Assembly (NCBI GenBank): GCA_949290645.1
Contig: CASESG010000001.1
Span: 276,495-340,494, forward strand
Length of the DNA stretch: 64,000 nt
DNA from: an uncultured Bacillota bacterium
GTDB taxonomy: Bacteria; Bacillota_I; Bacilli_A; RFN20; CAG-288
Reading direction: 5' to 3'
The translations under genes were made by a program, and so were the position numbers. Under the pieces are notes generated by a model. It had not been told where the DNA came from and made no database searches. It saw nothing but the letters and a program-made list of their open reading frames with translations. Positions 1 to 7,816 of this stretch are shown here, piece after piece; within the stretch, counting starts at the first letter, position 1; each line of letters begins with the position of its first letter.

Positions 1-1631
1 GGACGGATGGCCATGAAGGAGTCGTCGGGGAAGACGAACTTGAGGCAGTCGTTGTAGTCGATGTCGTGATCGACAAGAGGCATCTTCGTCTTCTTCTCGA
101 AGTCGGTCACGAAGCGCTTTCCGTAATCGTAGAGGACCTTGACCTTCTCTCCCGCAATCTCGGAAGGAGGATTTTCGCGAAGCTTCTCGATTTCCTCTCC
201 CATCTTCTTCTGGCTGTCGGCACCATAGAAGTAGACGCTGACCTGGTCGTTGAAGAAGAGGCCGGTGCGCTCCGAGAGCTCTTGGTAGGCGACGTCGAGG
301 GTCTTTCCCTGACGGAGGTAGTATTCGGTCATGTCGGCGATGGCGAGGATGGACTGGAGGGAGTCCTTGTCGCGAACGAAGTCGACCAGCAGGTAGCCAT
401 AGGATTCCTCGTAGCCGAAGAGGTAGGTCTCTCCGTTCTTCTGAAGGAGGTCGGCCATCGTTCCGATGTACTTGAAGCCGGTGGCGGTCGTCCTCACCTT
501 GACGCCATAGAGCTTTGCGACCATGGCGCCCTGGTTTCCGGTGACGAAGGTGTTGCAGACGACGCCAGAGGAATCCAATTCGTTTCTCTCCTTCTTGGTG
601 CGGAGGACGAAGTCGATCAAGAGGGCTCCGGTCTGGTTTCCGGTCAGGCGCTCGATCTGGCCCTTGGAGTTGAGGAAGGCCAAGCCGCAGCGGTCGGCAT
701 CGGGATCGGTGACGAGGATCAGGTTGAACTTCCTTCCCTCGGCGTTGAGCTTCTCAATCGTCTGATAGGCTCCTTCATAGGCGCCGTCGGTCTCCGGATT
801 GGGGTTCTTCGTCCCCTTGAAGTCGGGATCGAAGAAATCCTGGCCCGGGACGGTGACGACCTCGTATCCCGCTCCGCGGAGCGTCATCGGGCCGACGATG
901 CAGTCGGCTCCGCACTCGGGGGAGAAGACGATCTTGGTCAGCCTCGGTCCCTGGAAGACATCCTTGTAGAGGGAGGTCTTCAGTTCGCGGTTGACGAAGG
1001 CGATGTCGTAGGAGGAATCCTTGTCGAGATAGGTGACCTTTCCTTGGAAGGCCTTGTCGACCTTCTCGTAGTCGACCGTGAGCTCGTCGGGAAGGGAGGT
1101 GATGACGGAGATGAGCTGGTCGACGATCTCATAGACGCCCTGGCAGCCCTTCTCGTCATAGAACTTGTAGCCGTTGTATTCCTTGGGATTGTGGCTGGCG
1201 GTGATCATGACGCCGCCGACGCAGTGGAAGTGGCGGACGGTATAGCTGAGCTCCGGTGTCGGATGGGGATTGAGGAAGGTGTAGACGTCAAAGCCCATCT
1301 CGGTGAGGACCTTGCAGCAGATGTCGCGGAATTCCTTGGACATGTGGCGGTTGTCGAAGGAGATGGCAAAGCCTCTCTTCTTGCAGGCATCGGGTCCGTA
1401 TTTGGAGAGGAGGAACTTTCCGACTCCGATCGTCGCCCTTCTTACGGTCAGGAGGTTGAGCCGAGCCGAGCCAGGGCCGAGAAGGGCTCTCATGCCGCCG
1501 GTTCCGAAGGCGAGGTTCGTCGAGAACATCTCGCGCAGGGTGTTGTCGTCGCTTTTCCGAATCCACTCCTTCTCGCTTTCGCTGACTTTGTCGCTGTTGA
1601 GCCAGGCGTCTTTTCTGGAAAGATAATTCAT
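1..1631 (-). CDS. pgcA: phospho-sugar mutase (phosphoglucomutase type), 3' end cut by window edge
   Basis: Alpha-D-phosphohexomutase that should interconvert glucose-1-phosphate and glucose-6-phosphate (or mannose phosphates) in the cytoplasm, feeding cell-envelope sugar synthesis. 543 codons are visible from the ATG at 1631, which follows a GGAGGAG SD; the family is usually 560-580 residues, so little is missing. The phosphoserine loop TASHNP lies near residue 146, the metal loop DPDADR near 309 and the sugar-binding GYEES near 406, in the correct family order. It sits 80 bp after the previous minus-strand gene and has its own -10 box. The substrate (glucose or mannose phosphate) cannot be fixed from the motifs. 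Confidence 0.93.
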   Translation of the reverse strand, partial: MNYLSRKDAWLNSDKVSESEKEWIRKSDDNTLREMFSTNLAFGTGGMRALLGPGSARLNLLTVRRATIGVGKFLLSKYGPDACKKRGFAISFDNRHMSKEFRDICCKVLTEMGFDVYTFLNPHPTPELSYTVRHFHCVGGVMITASHNPKEYNGYKFYDEKGCQGVYEIVDQLISVITSLPDELTVDYEKVDKAFQGKVTYLDKDSSYDIAFVNRELKTSLYKDVFQGPRLTKIVFSPECGADCIVGPMTLRGAGYEVVTVPGQDFFDPDFKGTKNPNPETDGAYEGAYQTIEKLNAEGRKFNLILVTDPDADRCGLAFLNSKGQIERLTGNQTGALLIDFVLRTKKERNELDSSGVVCNTFVTGNQGAMVAKLYGVKVRTTATGFKYIGTMADLLQKNGETYLFGYEESYGYLLVDFVRDKDSLQSILAIADMTEYYLRQGKTLDVAYQELSERTGLFFNDQVSVYFYGADSQKKMGEEIEKLRENPPSEIAGEKVKVLYDYGKRFVTDFEKKTKMPLVDHDIDYNDCLKFVFPDDSFMAIR

Positions 1632-1689
1632 GTTCGATTCCTCCTCCGAAAGGTCTTCTTGGGGTTTTGAAAAAACCGAATACGTCCCT

Positions 1690-1717
1690 ATTATAAAGCA
1701 AATCAAGAGACTTACAA
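1690..1717 (-). promoter_or_regulatory. promoter of the phospho-sugar mutase gene
   Basis: On the minus strand TTGTAA (1712-1717) and TATAAT (1690-1695) are 16 bp apart, upstream of the SD-led start at 1631. The -35 overlaps the stop of the preceding gene. Confidence 0.5.
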
Positions 1718-2449
1718 AAGAGAAGAATCGCCTTTCCTCCTTCTTTCCAGGAAGCTTGAAAGCGCCCTTTCCTCCCTCTCCAGGCTCTCTACGAGATGGA
1801 GGAATGTCTCGATGGCCTTCCCCTCCTTCGAATATTCCTTGTAGGCGGCAAGAAGAGGGGAGCTTCCGAGGTAATTTCCGAGGTCGGAGAGGTCCTTTTC
1901 GGACTTGGAGAGGTAGTAGGTCAGATTGAAGAGGTCCTTGTACTCCACGCCCTTGTAGAGGATGGCGGTCTTCTTGGAGAGCTCATAGGCCAGAAGGAAA
2001 TAGGCCTTCTCGTGATCGGTGGAACCGATGCGCTCGATCTCGACGATCCTCTTGTAGCTCTCGGGATGGATCTTGTCCTCGCCGGTGAAGTGCATGTGGC
2101 GGGAGAGCAGGGAGTTGGTGACGATGGGAAGAAGGAGGGCGTCGATGTTGGGAGAGGAAAAGAGCATCTTCTCTCCCAGCTCCGCATAGGTCTTGTAGAC
2201 ATTGTCGCGGAAGATGAACTCCAGGTGGGGATTGAGGATGTAGGTGCAGAAGAAGAGAAAGACGTCGCTGGGATAGGAGAGGGGGAGGATGCGCTGGATC
2301 TTGTCGGCCTTGCCCTTGTCCTTCTCCTCGAGGAAAGAGGAAAGCTTTCCGTCCTTGAGCTCCCGGTAGAAGAAGGAACGGTCCTTGTGGAAGAGGAAGG
2401 CCAGCTCCTCCAGGCTCTTGATGTCCTTTCCGTGGTAAAGATATGGCAT
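1712..2449 (-). CDS. hypothetical protein, 245 aa
   Basis: No family recognised. The product is a soluble, mostly helical, charged protein with no membrane segment or signal peptide. The start at 2449 follows a clear GGAGG SD and lies 8 bp after the stop of the upstream membrane-protein gene, so it is probably co-transcribed with 2458-3528, 3532-4041 and the pseudouridine synthase. The codon use matches the chromosome. Function unknown. Confidence 0.75.
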   Translation of the reverse strand: MPYLYHGKDIKSLEELAFLFHKDRSFFYRELKDGKLSSFLEEKDKGKADKIQRILPLSYPSDVFLFFCTYILNPHLEFIFRDNVYKTYAELGEKMLFSSPNIDALLLPIVTNSLLSRHMHFTGEDKIHPESYKRIVEIERIGSTDHEKAYFLLAYELSKKTAILYKGVEYKDLFNLTYYLSKSEKDLSDLGNYLGSSPLLAAYKEYSKEGKAIETFLHLVESLEREERALSSFLERRRKGDSSLL

Positions 2450-2457
2450 GTTCCCTC

Positions 2458-3528
2458 CTAGATGGCGACCTGGAGGATGAGCCCCAGGAGATAGATGGTC
2501 AGGGAGAAGAGGAAGAAAAGGGCCATCAACGTGGACAGGGTGAGGAGAAAGGAGCGCAATAGGCGATAGGTCTTCCTCTTCTTGAACTCCTCCGAGAGAA
2601 GGACCGAGCGGAAGTCGACATAGGCATCCTTGAGGCGGGAGAAGTCCTTGATGTCTCCCTTGAGCTCGATGCGGTTGTTGATAGCTCCTAGGAGATAGTC
2701 ATAGAGGTTCTCCTTGGTCTCCCGGATGCTCTCGAAGACGCTTTCGGAAGAGCGGGAGAGGAAGCGGACGGCATATTCATAGGGTTCCCGGACACGGGCG
2801 TGATAGCTGTGGAAGAGGACGAAGGCGAGGTCGTAGAGAAGAAGGAGGATCGGATAGCCATAGGCGACGTAGGACATCACTCTCGTCCAGGTGGGATGAG
2901 TGACATAGGAGAAGAAGATCTCGAACGGGACGCTGAAAAGGACGAGGAAGAAGACCTGGGCCAGGATGAAGAAGACGATTTCCATGACCTTCAGGAAGGC
3001 CCTCAGGGAGGAGGCCTTGTTGATGGAGCGGTTCTTCTCGATGGCTTTGAGGCTGTCTTCCACGATGCGTTCCATGTCCCTCAAGTCCTCGTCTAGCTTC
3101 CTTTCGATGCTCTCCTTCTTGACGGGCGTGGGAATGGTCTCGTCGAGGATGATCTCGTTGACGGACATCTCCTTGCCCTCGACGTCCACAATCAGTTCCC
3201 CGATCGTGTCCAAGGGACAATCGCCTTCGGGATCGACGGCGAAGGGATTGATGTAGTACTCCGGGAAGGAATGGAGGGCGAGGTAGTCCAAGGTTGTCTC
3301 CAGGACGAAGGACTGATAGAGGGATTTGGGGTCGATCGAAAGCTTCTCGAAAGAGCGGCAGACTTCCTTGGCTCTTCCGGAGAAGTGCTTCTTCGCTTCC
3401 TGGACGTTCTCCTTCAGAATCTGGTAGGTCGGGCTTTTGAGCAGTCTCTCCCTCTCGTCCTTGAGCTCGGGAGTGACGTTCCATCCGACCATCTCCGATA
3501 GGAGGAAGAACTTCATGCGCGCATCCAT
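2458..3528 (-). CDS. hypothetical membrane protein, 356 aa
   Basis: A long charged N-terminal cytoplasmic region (about residues 1-175) is followed by two adjacent hydrophobic segments near residues 178-205 and 215-240, another charged helical stretch, and a last hydrophobic segment at the C terminus (about 325-353). The start at 3528 is 3 bp after the upstream stop. No family recognised; the operon context with an RluA-type enzyme does not suggest a function. Confidence 0.75.
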   Translation of the reverse strand: MDARMKFFLLSEMVGWNVTPELKDERERLLKSPTYQILKENVQEAKKHFSGRAKEVCRSFEKLSIDPKSLYQSFVLETTLDYLALHSFPEYYINPFAVDPEGDCPLDTIGELIVDVEGKEMSVNEIILDETIPTPVKKESIERKLDEDLRDMERIVEDSLKAIEKNRSINKASSLRAFLKVMEIVFFILAQVFFLVLFSVPFEIFFSYVTHPTWTRVMSYVAYGYPILLLLYDLAFVLFHSYHARVREPYEYAVRFLSRSSESVFESIRETKENLYDYLLGAINNRIELKGDIKDFSRLKDAYVDFRSVLLSEEFKKRKTYRLLRSFLLTLSTLMALFFLFSLTIYLLGLILQVAI

Positions 3529-3531
3529 GTC

Positions 3532-4041
3532 CTAGGCCTCCAAGGGATAGAAGAACTGGAAGAGCGAGGAAAAGATTCCGTCCGGAAAGGGAAGGAGGAT
3601 CCGGATGTTGAGGAAGAAGAGGACAAGGGGGACGAAGGTGAAGAGAAGGAACAGGATCGAGTATCCGACATGGCGCAGGACCTTTCCCGACCAGTGGATG
3701 GTCATGTTCTGGCCCAAGAAGAGCAGCTTTTGGAGAGCATAGGAGAGAAGGTAGAGCAAGAAGTAGAGGAGCAGGAGAAAGAAAGCGGAGGCGATCCGGC
3801 ACTGCTCAAGGAAGGTCTGCTCGCTGCTGAGAAGAAAGAAAAAGAGTTGCAGAAAAGGCTGTCCCAAAAGGACAACAATCTGAACATCCGGAAAGAAGAT
3901 GTCCACAAAAGAGATCAACAGGGCCGCCATTCCACCCAAAAGGGAGGAGCGGACGTAGACCTTTAGGCGATGGCTGGGAAGGAAGATCGAAGAAAGCAGG
4001 AAGAGCGGGGCGATGAGAAGAAAGAGGAGGGAGAGAGTCAT
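3532..4041 (-). CDS. hypothetical integral membrane protein, 169 aa
   Basis: Very hydrophobic, with about five predicted membrane segments along its whole length and few charged residues. The start overlaps the stop of the pseudouridine synthase gene by 4 bp, implying translational coupling. CvpA-like or small-transporter-like topology is possible, but no motif supports a family. Confidence 0.7.
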   Translation of the reverse strand: MTLSLLFLLIAPLFLLSSIFLPSHRLKVYVRSSLLGGMAALLISFVDIFFPDVQIVVLLGQPFLQLFFFLLSSEQTFLEQCRIASAFFLLLLYFLLYLLSYALQKLLFLGQNMTIHWSGKVLRHVGYSILFLLFTFVPLVLFFLNIRILLPFPDGIFSSLFQFFYPLEA

Positions 4042-5018
4042 CCATTGATCCTCTTGAGGGAATCGATGATGTTCTTCTCCTTCTCCGGAAGTGGAGAGAC
4101 AAACTCCTTTCCCTGGAGATAGGACAAGGGGCCAGCGACAGTCTCCTTGAAGCGGAAATAGGAGGCGTGGAGGAATTGGTTTCGATAGGAATACATCCTC
4201 TTGAAGAAGTCGTTGACCTCGAAGTCTCCGTATTTGGCATCCCCGACGATGGGGTTTCCGATGGCGGCGAAGTGAACCCGCAGCTGATGGGTCCTCCCGG
4301 TGAGAAGCTCCGCCTCGACTAGGGAATAGCCGGCGTTGTAGGCCTTCAGCCGATGATAGACAGTATGGGCTTCCTTTCCACCGGCCTTGATCGTGGCGAC
4401 ATGGACCTTGTGCGTCTTGGAATCCTTCAGAAGCGGGAAGTCGATCTGTCCGTCCCTCTTGATCCGTCCGCAGACAAGGAGGGTGTATTTCTTCTCGATG
4501 TCCTTCCTCTCCCGGAAGAGGCGGATCAGCTCGTTGAGGGCCAGGAGATTCTTTCCGAAGAGGACGATTCCGCTCGTGTTGCGGTCCAGGCGATGAGCCG
4601 GGGAGGGGACAAAGCCCGTCGGATCGTTGATGTCGAACTCACCCTTGGCGCTGAGGTAGTTGAGAACCATGTTCTGGAGGGTGATGTCCTTCTCTCCTTC
4701 CTCGGAATGGACAAGGAGGCCTTTCTTCTTGTCGATGACCAGGATGTTCTCGTCCTCGTAGAGGATCGTGAAATCGGGCTTGACTGGGCGCAGGACCTGT
4801 TCCTTCCGGAACTTCTCCAGAAGGTCTTCCTTGAGGTAGACGTCGACTTCGTCTCCCTCGCTTAGAAGGTAGTCGATGGCAACCCTCTTTCCGTTGACCT
4901 TGACGTCCTTCTGACGGAACATCTTGTACAGGAAAGAGACCGGGGCGTCCTTCAGGGCGCGCTTGAGGAATTTGTCGATGCGCTGATGGGCATCCGTGTC
5001 TTTGATCGTGAATTTCAT
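4038..5018 (-). CDS. RluA-family pseudouridine synthase
   Basis: Isomerises specific uridines to pseudouridine in rRNA (RluC/RluD class). An N-terminal S4 RNA-binding domain (about residues 10-75) precedes the catalytic domain. The catalytic aspartate lies in HRLDRNTSG near residue 145, and the RTHQLRVH motif is near residue 245. The length of 326 aa is normal for the class. It is first in a four-gene minus-strand run. The start has no SD; instead TATAAT lies 7 nt upstream of the ATG, so the mRNA is probably leaderless. RluC and RluD cannot be told apart here. Confidence 0.93.
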   Translation of the reverse strand: MKFTIKDTDAHQRIDKFLKRALKDAPVSFLYKMFRQKDVKVNGKRVAIDYLLSEGDEVDVYLKEDLLEKFRKEQVLRPVKPDFTILYEDENILVIDKKKGLLVHSEEGEKDITLQNMVLNYLSAKGEFDINDPTGFVPSPAHRLDRNTSGIVLFGKNLLALNELIRLFRERKDIEKKYTLLVCGRIKRDGQIDFPLLKDSKTHKVHVATIKAGGKEAHTVYHRLKAYNAGYSLVEAELLTGRTHQLRVHFAAIGNPIVGDAKYGDFEVNDFFKRMYSYRNQFLHASYFRFKETVAGPLSYLQGKEFVSPLPEKEKNIIDSLKRING

Positions 5019-5025
5019 ACTTTAG

Positions 5026-5034
5026 ATTATAGCA
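5026..5034 (-). promoter_or_regulatory. extended -10 promoter, probably leaderless start of the pseudouridine synthase
   Basis: The minus strand reads TGCTATAAT (an extended TGn -10 element). The hexamer ends 7 nt before the ATG at 5018, so transcription should begin at or next to the A of the start codon. Confidence 0.55.
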
Positions 5035-5062
5035 TCTCGCCTTTTCCCATTTCCGAAAAACC

Positions 5063-5090
5063 TTGACAAGAACGGCCCAAGCCTTAAAAT
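5063..5090 (+). promoter_or_regulatory. promoter of tRNA-Ser
   Basis: TTGACA (5063-5068) and TAAAAT (5085-5090) with 16-bp spacing, about 30 bp before the tRNA-Ser gene. Confidence 0.6.
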
Positions 5091-5122
5091 AATGTATGCT
5101 GCATTTGTGGCAACCATCCACT

Positions 5123-5213
5123 GGAGCGATACCCAAGAGGCTGAAGGGGTGGGCTTGGAAAGCTCATAGACAGGTAAAACTGTGCGAGAGTTCAAATCTC
5201 TCTCGCTCCGCCA
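5123..5213 (+). tRNA. tRNA-Ser (GGA)
   Basis: Class II tRNA with a 7-bp acceptor stem (GGAGCGA/TCGCTCC), discriminator G and encoded CCA. The loop CTTGGAAAG gives anticodon GGA, and there is a long variable arm typical of serine tRNAs. A 5'-truncated foreign methyltransferase lies immediately downstream. Confidence 0.95.
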
Positions 5214-5227
5214 TTCTCGATTCGCGC

Positions 5228-5262
5228 GAACTCTGTGCCCTTGTGCGCAGGGTTCTTTTTTG
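5228..5262 (+). terminator. rho-independent terminator after tRNA-Ser
   Basis: An 11-bp stem with two G-U pairs (5228-5238 with 5245-5255), a 6-nt loop and a run of six T. Confidence 0.8.
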
Positions 5263-5292
5263 TTTCATTGGTGTCAATATTTTTGTAGATTG

Positions 5293-6300
5293 GGATTTAA
5301 TCCAAGCGATTATTATCTTCAAAGCATTGTTGATCTTGTGAAAATTGAGAAAGACAACAATAAAGTTATTTTTCCCAGAGATGTTGATTTAGTTACTGGG
5401 GGATTTCCTTGTCAGGATTTTTCTCTTGCCGGAAAAAGATTGGGCTTTAATTCTTCCGTTGGCCATGATGGAAAAACGAGAGATTTTGGTGAACCAACGA
5501 TTGAAAGCAGAGGATCGTTGTATATTTGGATGAGGGAAGTGATTTCTATTGTCAAGCCAAAGCTTTTTATAGCCGAAAATGTTAAAGGGTTGACCAATCT
5601 TAAGGATGCAAAAGAAATCATTGAACAAGATTTTTCTTCCATCGATAATTCTGGATATTTGGTTATCCCTGCCAGAGTAATCTTAGCTTCAAATTATGGC
5701 GTCCCTCAGCATCGAGAACGTGTGATATTCTTTGGATTTAATAAAAGCTACCTGAAACCAGAAGCACTAAAGAATCTTTCTGCTGATAATATTTCTTCAG
5801 AATACGACCCTTATCCGCCTATTACACATTCACTAAATTCTTCTAACAACCTTCTACCGTTTGTACCAACAGCCAAATATCTAAATGATTTACCTGAGCC
5901 CCAGGACTCTAAGGACATAGACCAACAACATTATTCAAAGGCTCGGTTTCAATCTAACAGAAGCCAAGGACAAACGGAAGTCGATTTATCATCTGTTGGG
6001 CCAACGATTCGTTCTGAGCACCACGGAAACATTGAATTTAGACGTCTAAGTTCTGCCCATGGAGGGAAACATTATGATGAGCTAAAAAAGGGACTCATAG
6101 AACGACGATTAACAATCAGGGAATGTGCTAGAATTCAAACATTTCCAGATGATTATCATTTTATTTCGAAAGAGTTGTCTTTTGGTAAAAACGTTACTGA
6201 ATCGGATGCATATAAGCTTATTGGAAATGCAGTACCGCCCTTGCTTGCATTTCATATTGCAATGAATATTCAAGAAAAGTGGAACAAATATTTTGGATAA
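5293..6300 (+). pseudogene. 5'-truncated DNA (cytosine-5-)-methyltransferase
   Basis: Remnant of a C5 DNA methyltransferase. The reading frame carries the PCQ catalytic loop (GGFPCQDFS), the ENVKGL motif, the QHRERVIFFGF motif and the C-terminal GNAVPP motif. The N-terminal SAM-binding motif I (FxGxGG) is absent: the frame starts abruptly just past the tRNA-Ser terminator with no ATG or SD. The DNA is far more AT-rich than its neighbours and uses AT-ending codons, so it was acquired horizontally. No partner restriction enzyme is nearby. It should be inactive. Confidence 0.88.
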
Positions 6301-6382
6301 TAACGCCCAGATAGAAACACGGGTTTTGAGTTGATGCTACGAATACTTTTTTGATCCACTGTCGAATACTAGTTTGCGGAGT

Positions 6383-6388
6383 TATAAT
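6383..6388 (+). promoter_or_regulatory. -10 box of the L-serine dehydratase gene, probably leaderless
   Basis: TATAAT ends 6 nt before the ATG at 6395, and there is no normally spaced SD (a GGAG lies 13 nt upstream). Transcription would start about at the start codon. Confidence 0.45.
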
Positions 6389-6394
6389 GTCACC

Positions 6395-7609
6395 ATGAAA
6401 TCTCTCAGAGAGCTTCTGCTTCTCGGCCCAGGACCTTCATCCAGTCACACGATTGCTCCTTATCGCATCGCCAAGGACTTTCTTTTCCGTCATGAAAGAG
6501 AAGGTCTTTCGGATATCGTTGTCGTTTTGAGAGGCTCCCTTTCCCTGACGGGGAAGGGACATCGGACAGATCAAGTCCTGAAAAATGCCTTCCAAGACTA
6601 TTCGATCGAGGTGGTCTTCGACCAAGGGACAGAGCATCTCAAGCATCCCAACACGCTTGTTTTGAAGGCGAAGACGAAAAGCGGGAAGGAATTGGAGGAG
6701 ACCTACTATTCCCTCGGAGGGGGTGCCTTCCGACGGGTCGGGGACAGGAAGAAGACGAAGGATTGCTATCCCTTCTCGACCTTTGACGGGATGAAGGAAT
6801 ACATGAGGAAGGAGAATATCGAAGACCCAACTATTGTCATCGAGCGCTTCGAAGGGAAGGGAATCTGGGATTTCTCCAAGAATCTGCTCAAGCATTCCTT
6901 CGCCACCATCGAGAGGGGACTCCAGGATTCTTCTCTCCTTCCGGGGCCGCTCAAGGTCCAACCGGTCAGCGCCAAGATCTTCAAGCAAGCACAAAAGTTT
7001 CCCGAGGAAGGGGAAAGGCTGCTTCTCCTGCTCTCTTCCTACGCCTATGCGACAAGCGAGGAAAACGCCCGTGGAAGGGAGGTTGTCACCGCCCCGACCT
7101 GTGGTTCCAGCGGTGTCGTCCCGGCCCTTCTCTATTACGGGATGCAGAGAGAAAAGAGAGACATCGACTCTCTGTCCAAGGCCTATCTCGTCGGTGCGAT
7201 GATGGCGAACTTCATCAAGGAGAACGCATCTCTGTCGGGAGCCGTCCTAGGCTGTCAGGCAGAAATCGGTTCAGCCTGTTCCTTTGCCGCAGCCAGCTAT
7301 TCCTCCTTGATGGGGCTTTGTCTTCACCAGATCGAATATGCCAGCGAAGTCGCCATGGAGCATTTCCTTGGCTTGACCTGCGATCCGGTAGATGGCTATG
7401 TCCAGGTCCCCTGCATCGAGAGAAATGCGATGGCCGCCGTCCACGCCTATACGTCCTATCTCTTTGCCAAGGACATCGCACCCTGCCGAAGCAATCTCGT
7501 CAGCTTCGACAACGTCGTCCGTGCGATGAAACTGACGGGAAAGGAACTGCCCTCGAGTCTGAAGGAGACGTCCTTGGGTGGCCTTGCCAAGGTGATTCAC
7601 ATCTGCTGA
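6395..7609 (+). CDS. L-serine ammonia-lyase, iron-sulfur type, single chain
   Basis: Deaminates L-serine to pyruvate and ammonia using a [4Fe-4S] cluster. The alpha and beta parts are joined in one chain (404 aa from ATG 6395). The N-terminal domain carries GPGPSSSHT near residue 11. The C-terminal domain carries the cluster and active-site cysteines in APTCGSSG (about 235), LGCQAEIGSACS (about 285) and LTCDPVDGYVQVPC (about 325). A TTG codon in frame at 6374 was not chosen because the family motif starts so close to 6395. It stands alone between the methyltransferase remnant and tRNA-Leu. Confidence 0.93.
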   Translation: MKSLRELLLLGPGPSSSHTIAPYRIAKDFLFRHEREGLSDIVVVLRGSLSLTGKGHRTDQVLKNAFQDYSIEVVFDQGTEHLKHPNTLVLKAKTKSGKELEETYYSLGGGAFRRVGDRKKTKDCYPFSTFDGMKEYMRKENIEDPTIVIERFEGKGIWDFSKNLLKHSFATIERGLQDSSLLPGPLKVQPVSAKIFKQAQKFPEEGERLLLLLSSYAYATSEENARGREVVTAPTCGSSGVVPALLYYGMQREKRDIDSLSKAYLVGAMMANFIKENASLSGAVLGCQAEIGSACSFAAASYSSLMGLCLHQIEYASEVAMEHFLGLTCDPVDGYVQVPCIERNAMAAVHAYTSYLFAKDIAPCRSNLVSFDNVVRAMKLTGKELPSSLKETSLGGLAKVIHIC

Positions 7610-7663
7610 GAAATCCTGTTTAGTTCGGTTTTGCTCATTCTCTCTTGCTCTCAAACAAAGAAA

Positions 7664-7682
7664 ATGCCCGATTTATCGGGCA
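7664..7682 (-). terminator. terminator of tRNA-Leu (CAG)
   Basis: The perfect stem TGCCCGAT/ATCGGGCA (7665-7672 with 7675-7682) is followed on the minus strand by TTTTCTTTG. It may also stop plus-strand transcription from the serine dehydratase gene. Confidence 0.65.
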
Positions 7683-7693
7683 GTGTTTTCAAG

Positions 7694-7776
7694 TGGTGGG
7701 GCCGGGGGAACTCGAATCCCCACGATTGCTCACTAGAACCTGAATCTAGCGCGTCTACCATTTCCGCCACGGCCCC
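7694..7776 (-). tRNA. tRNA-Leu (CAG)
   Basis: Minus-strand class II tRNA with acceptor GGGGCCG/CGGCCCC, discriminator A and encoded CCA. The anticodon stem CTAGA/TCTAG encloses TTCAGGT, giving anticodon CAG. It has a long variable arm. Confidence 0.95.
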
Positions 7777-7787
7777 AGCAGATGAAT

Positions 7788-7816
7788 ACTATAACCGATT
7801 CGGGACTCGAGTTCAA
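7788..7816 (-). promoter_or_regulatory. promoter of tRNA-Leu (CAG)
   Basis: On the minus strand TTGAAC (7811-7816) and TATAGT (7788-7793) are 17 bp apart. The -35 overlaps the stop codon of the upstream surface-protein gene. Confidence 0.55.

Noticed and set aside
5182..5292. GTG start inside tRNA-Ser giving a longer methyltransferase frame
   Set aside because: The extra residues are the translation of tRNA and terminator sequence and do not restore motif I.
5293..6300. Functional restriction-modification system
   Set aside because: Motif I is missing and no restriction endonuclease gene is adjacent.
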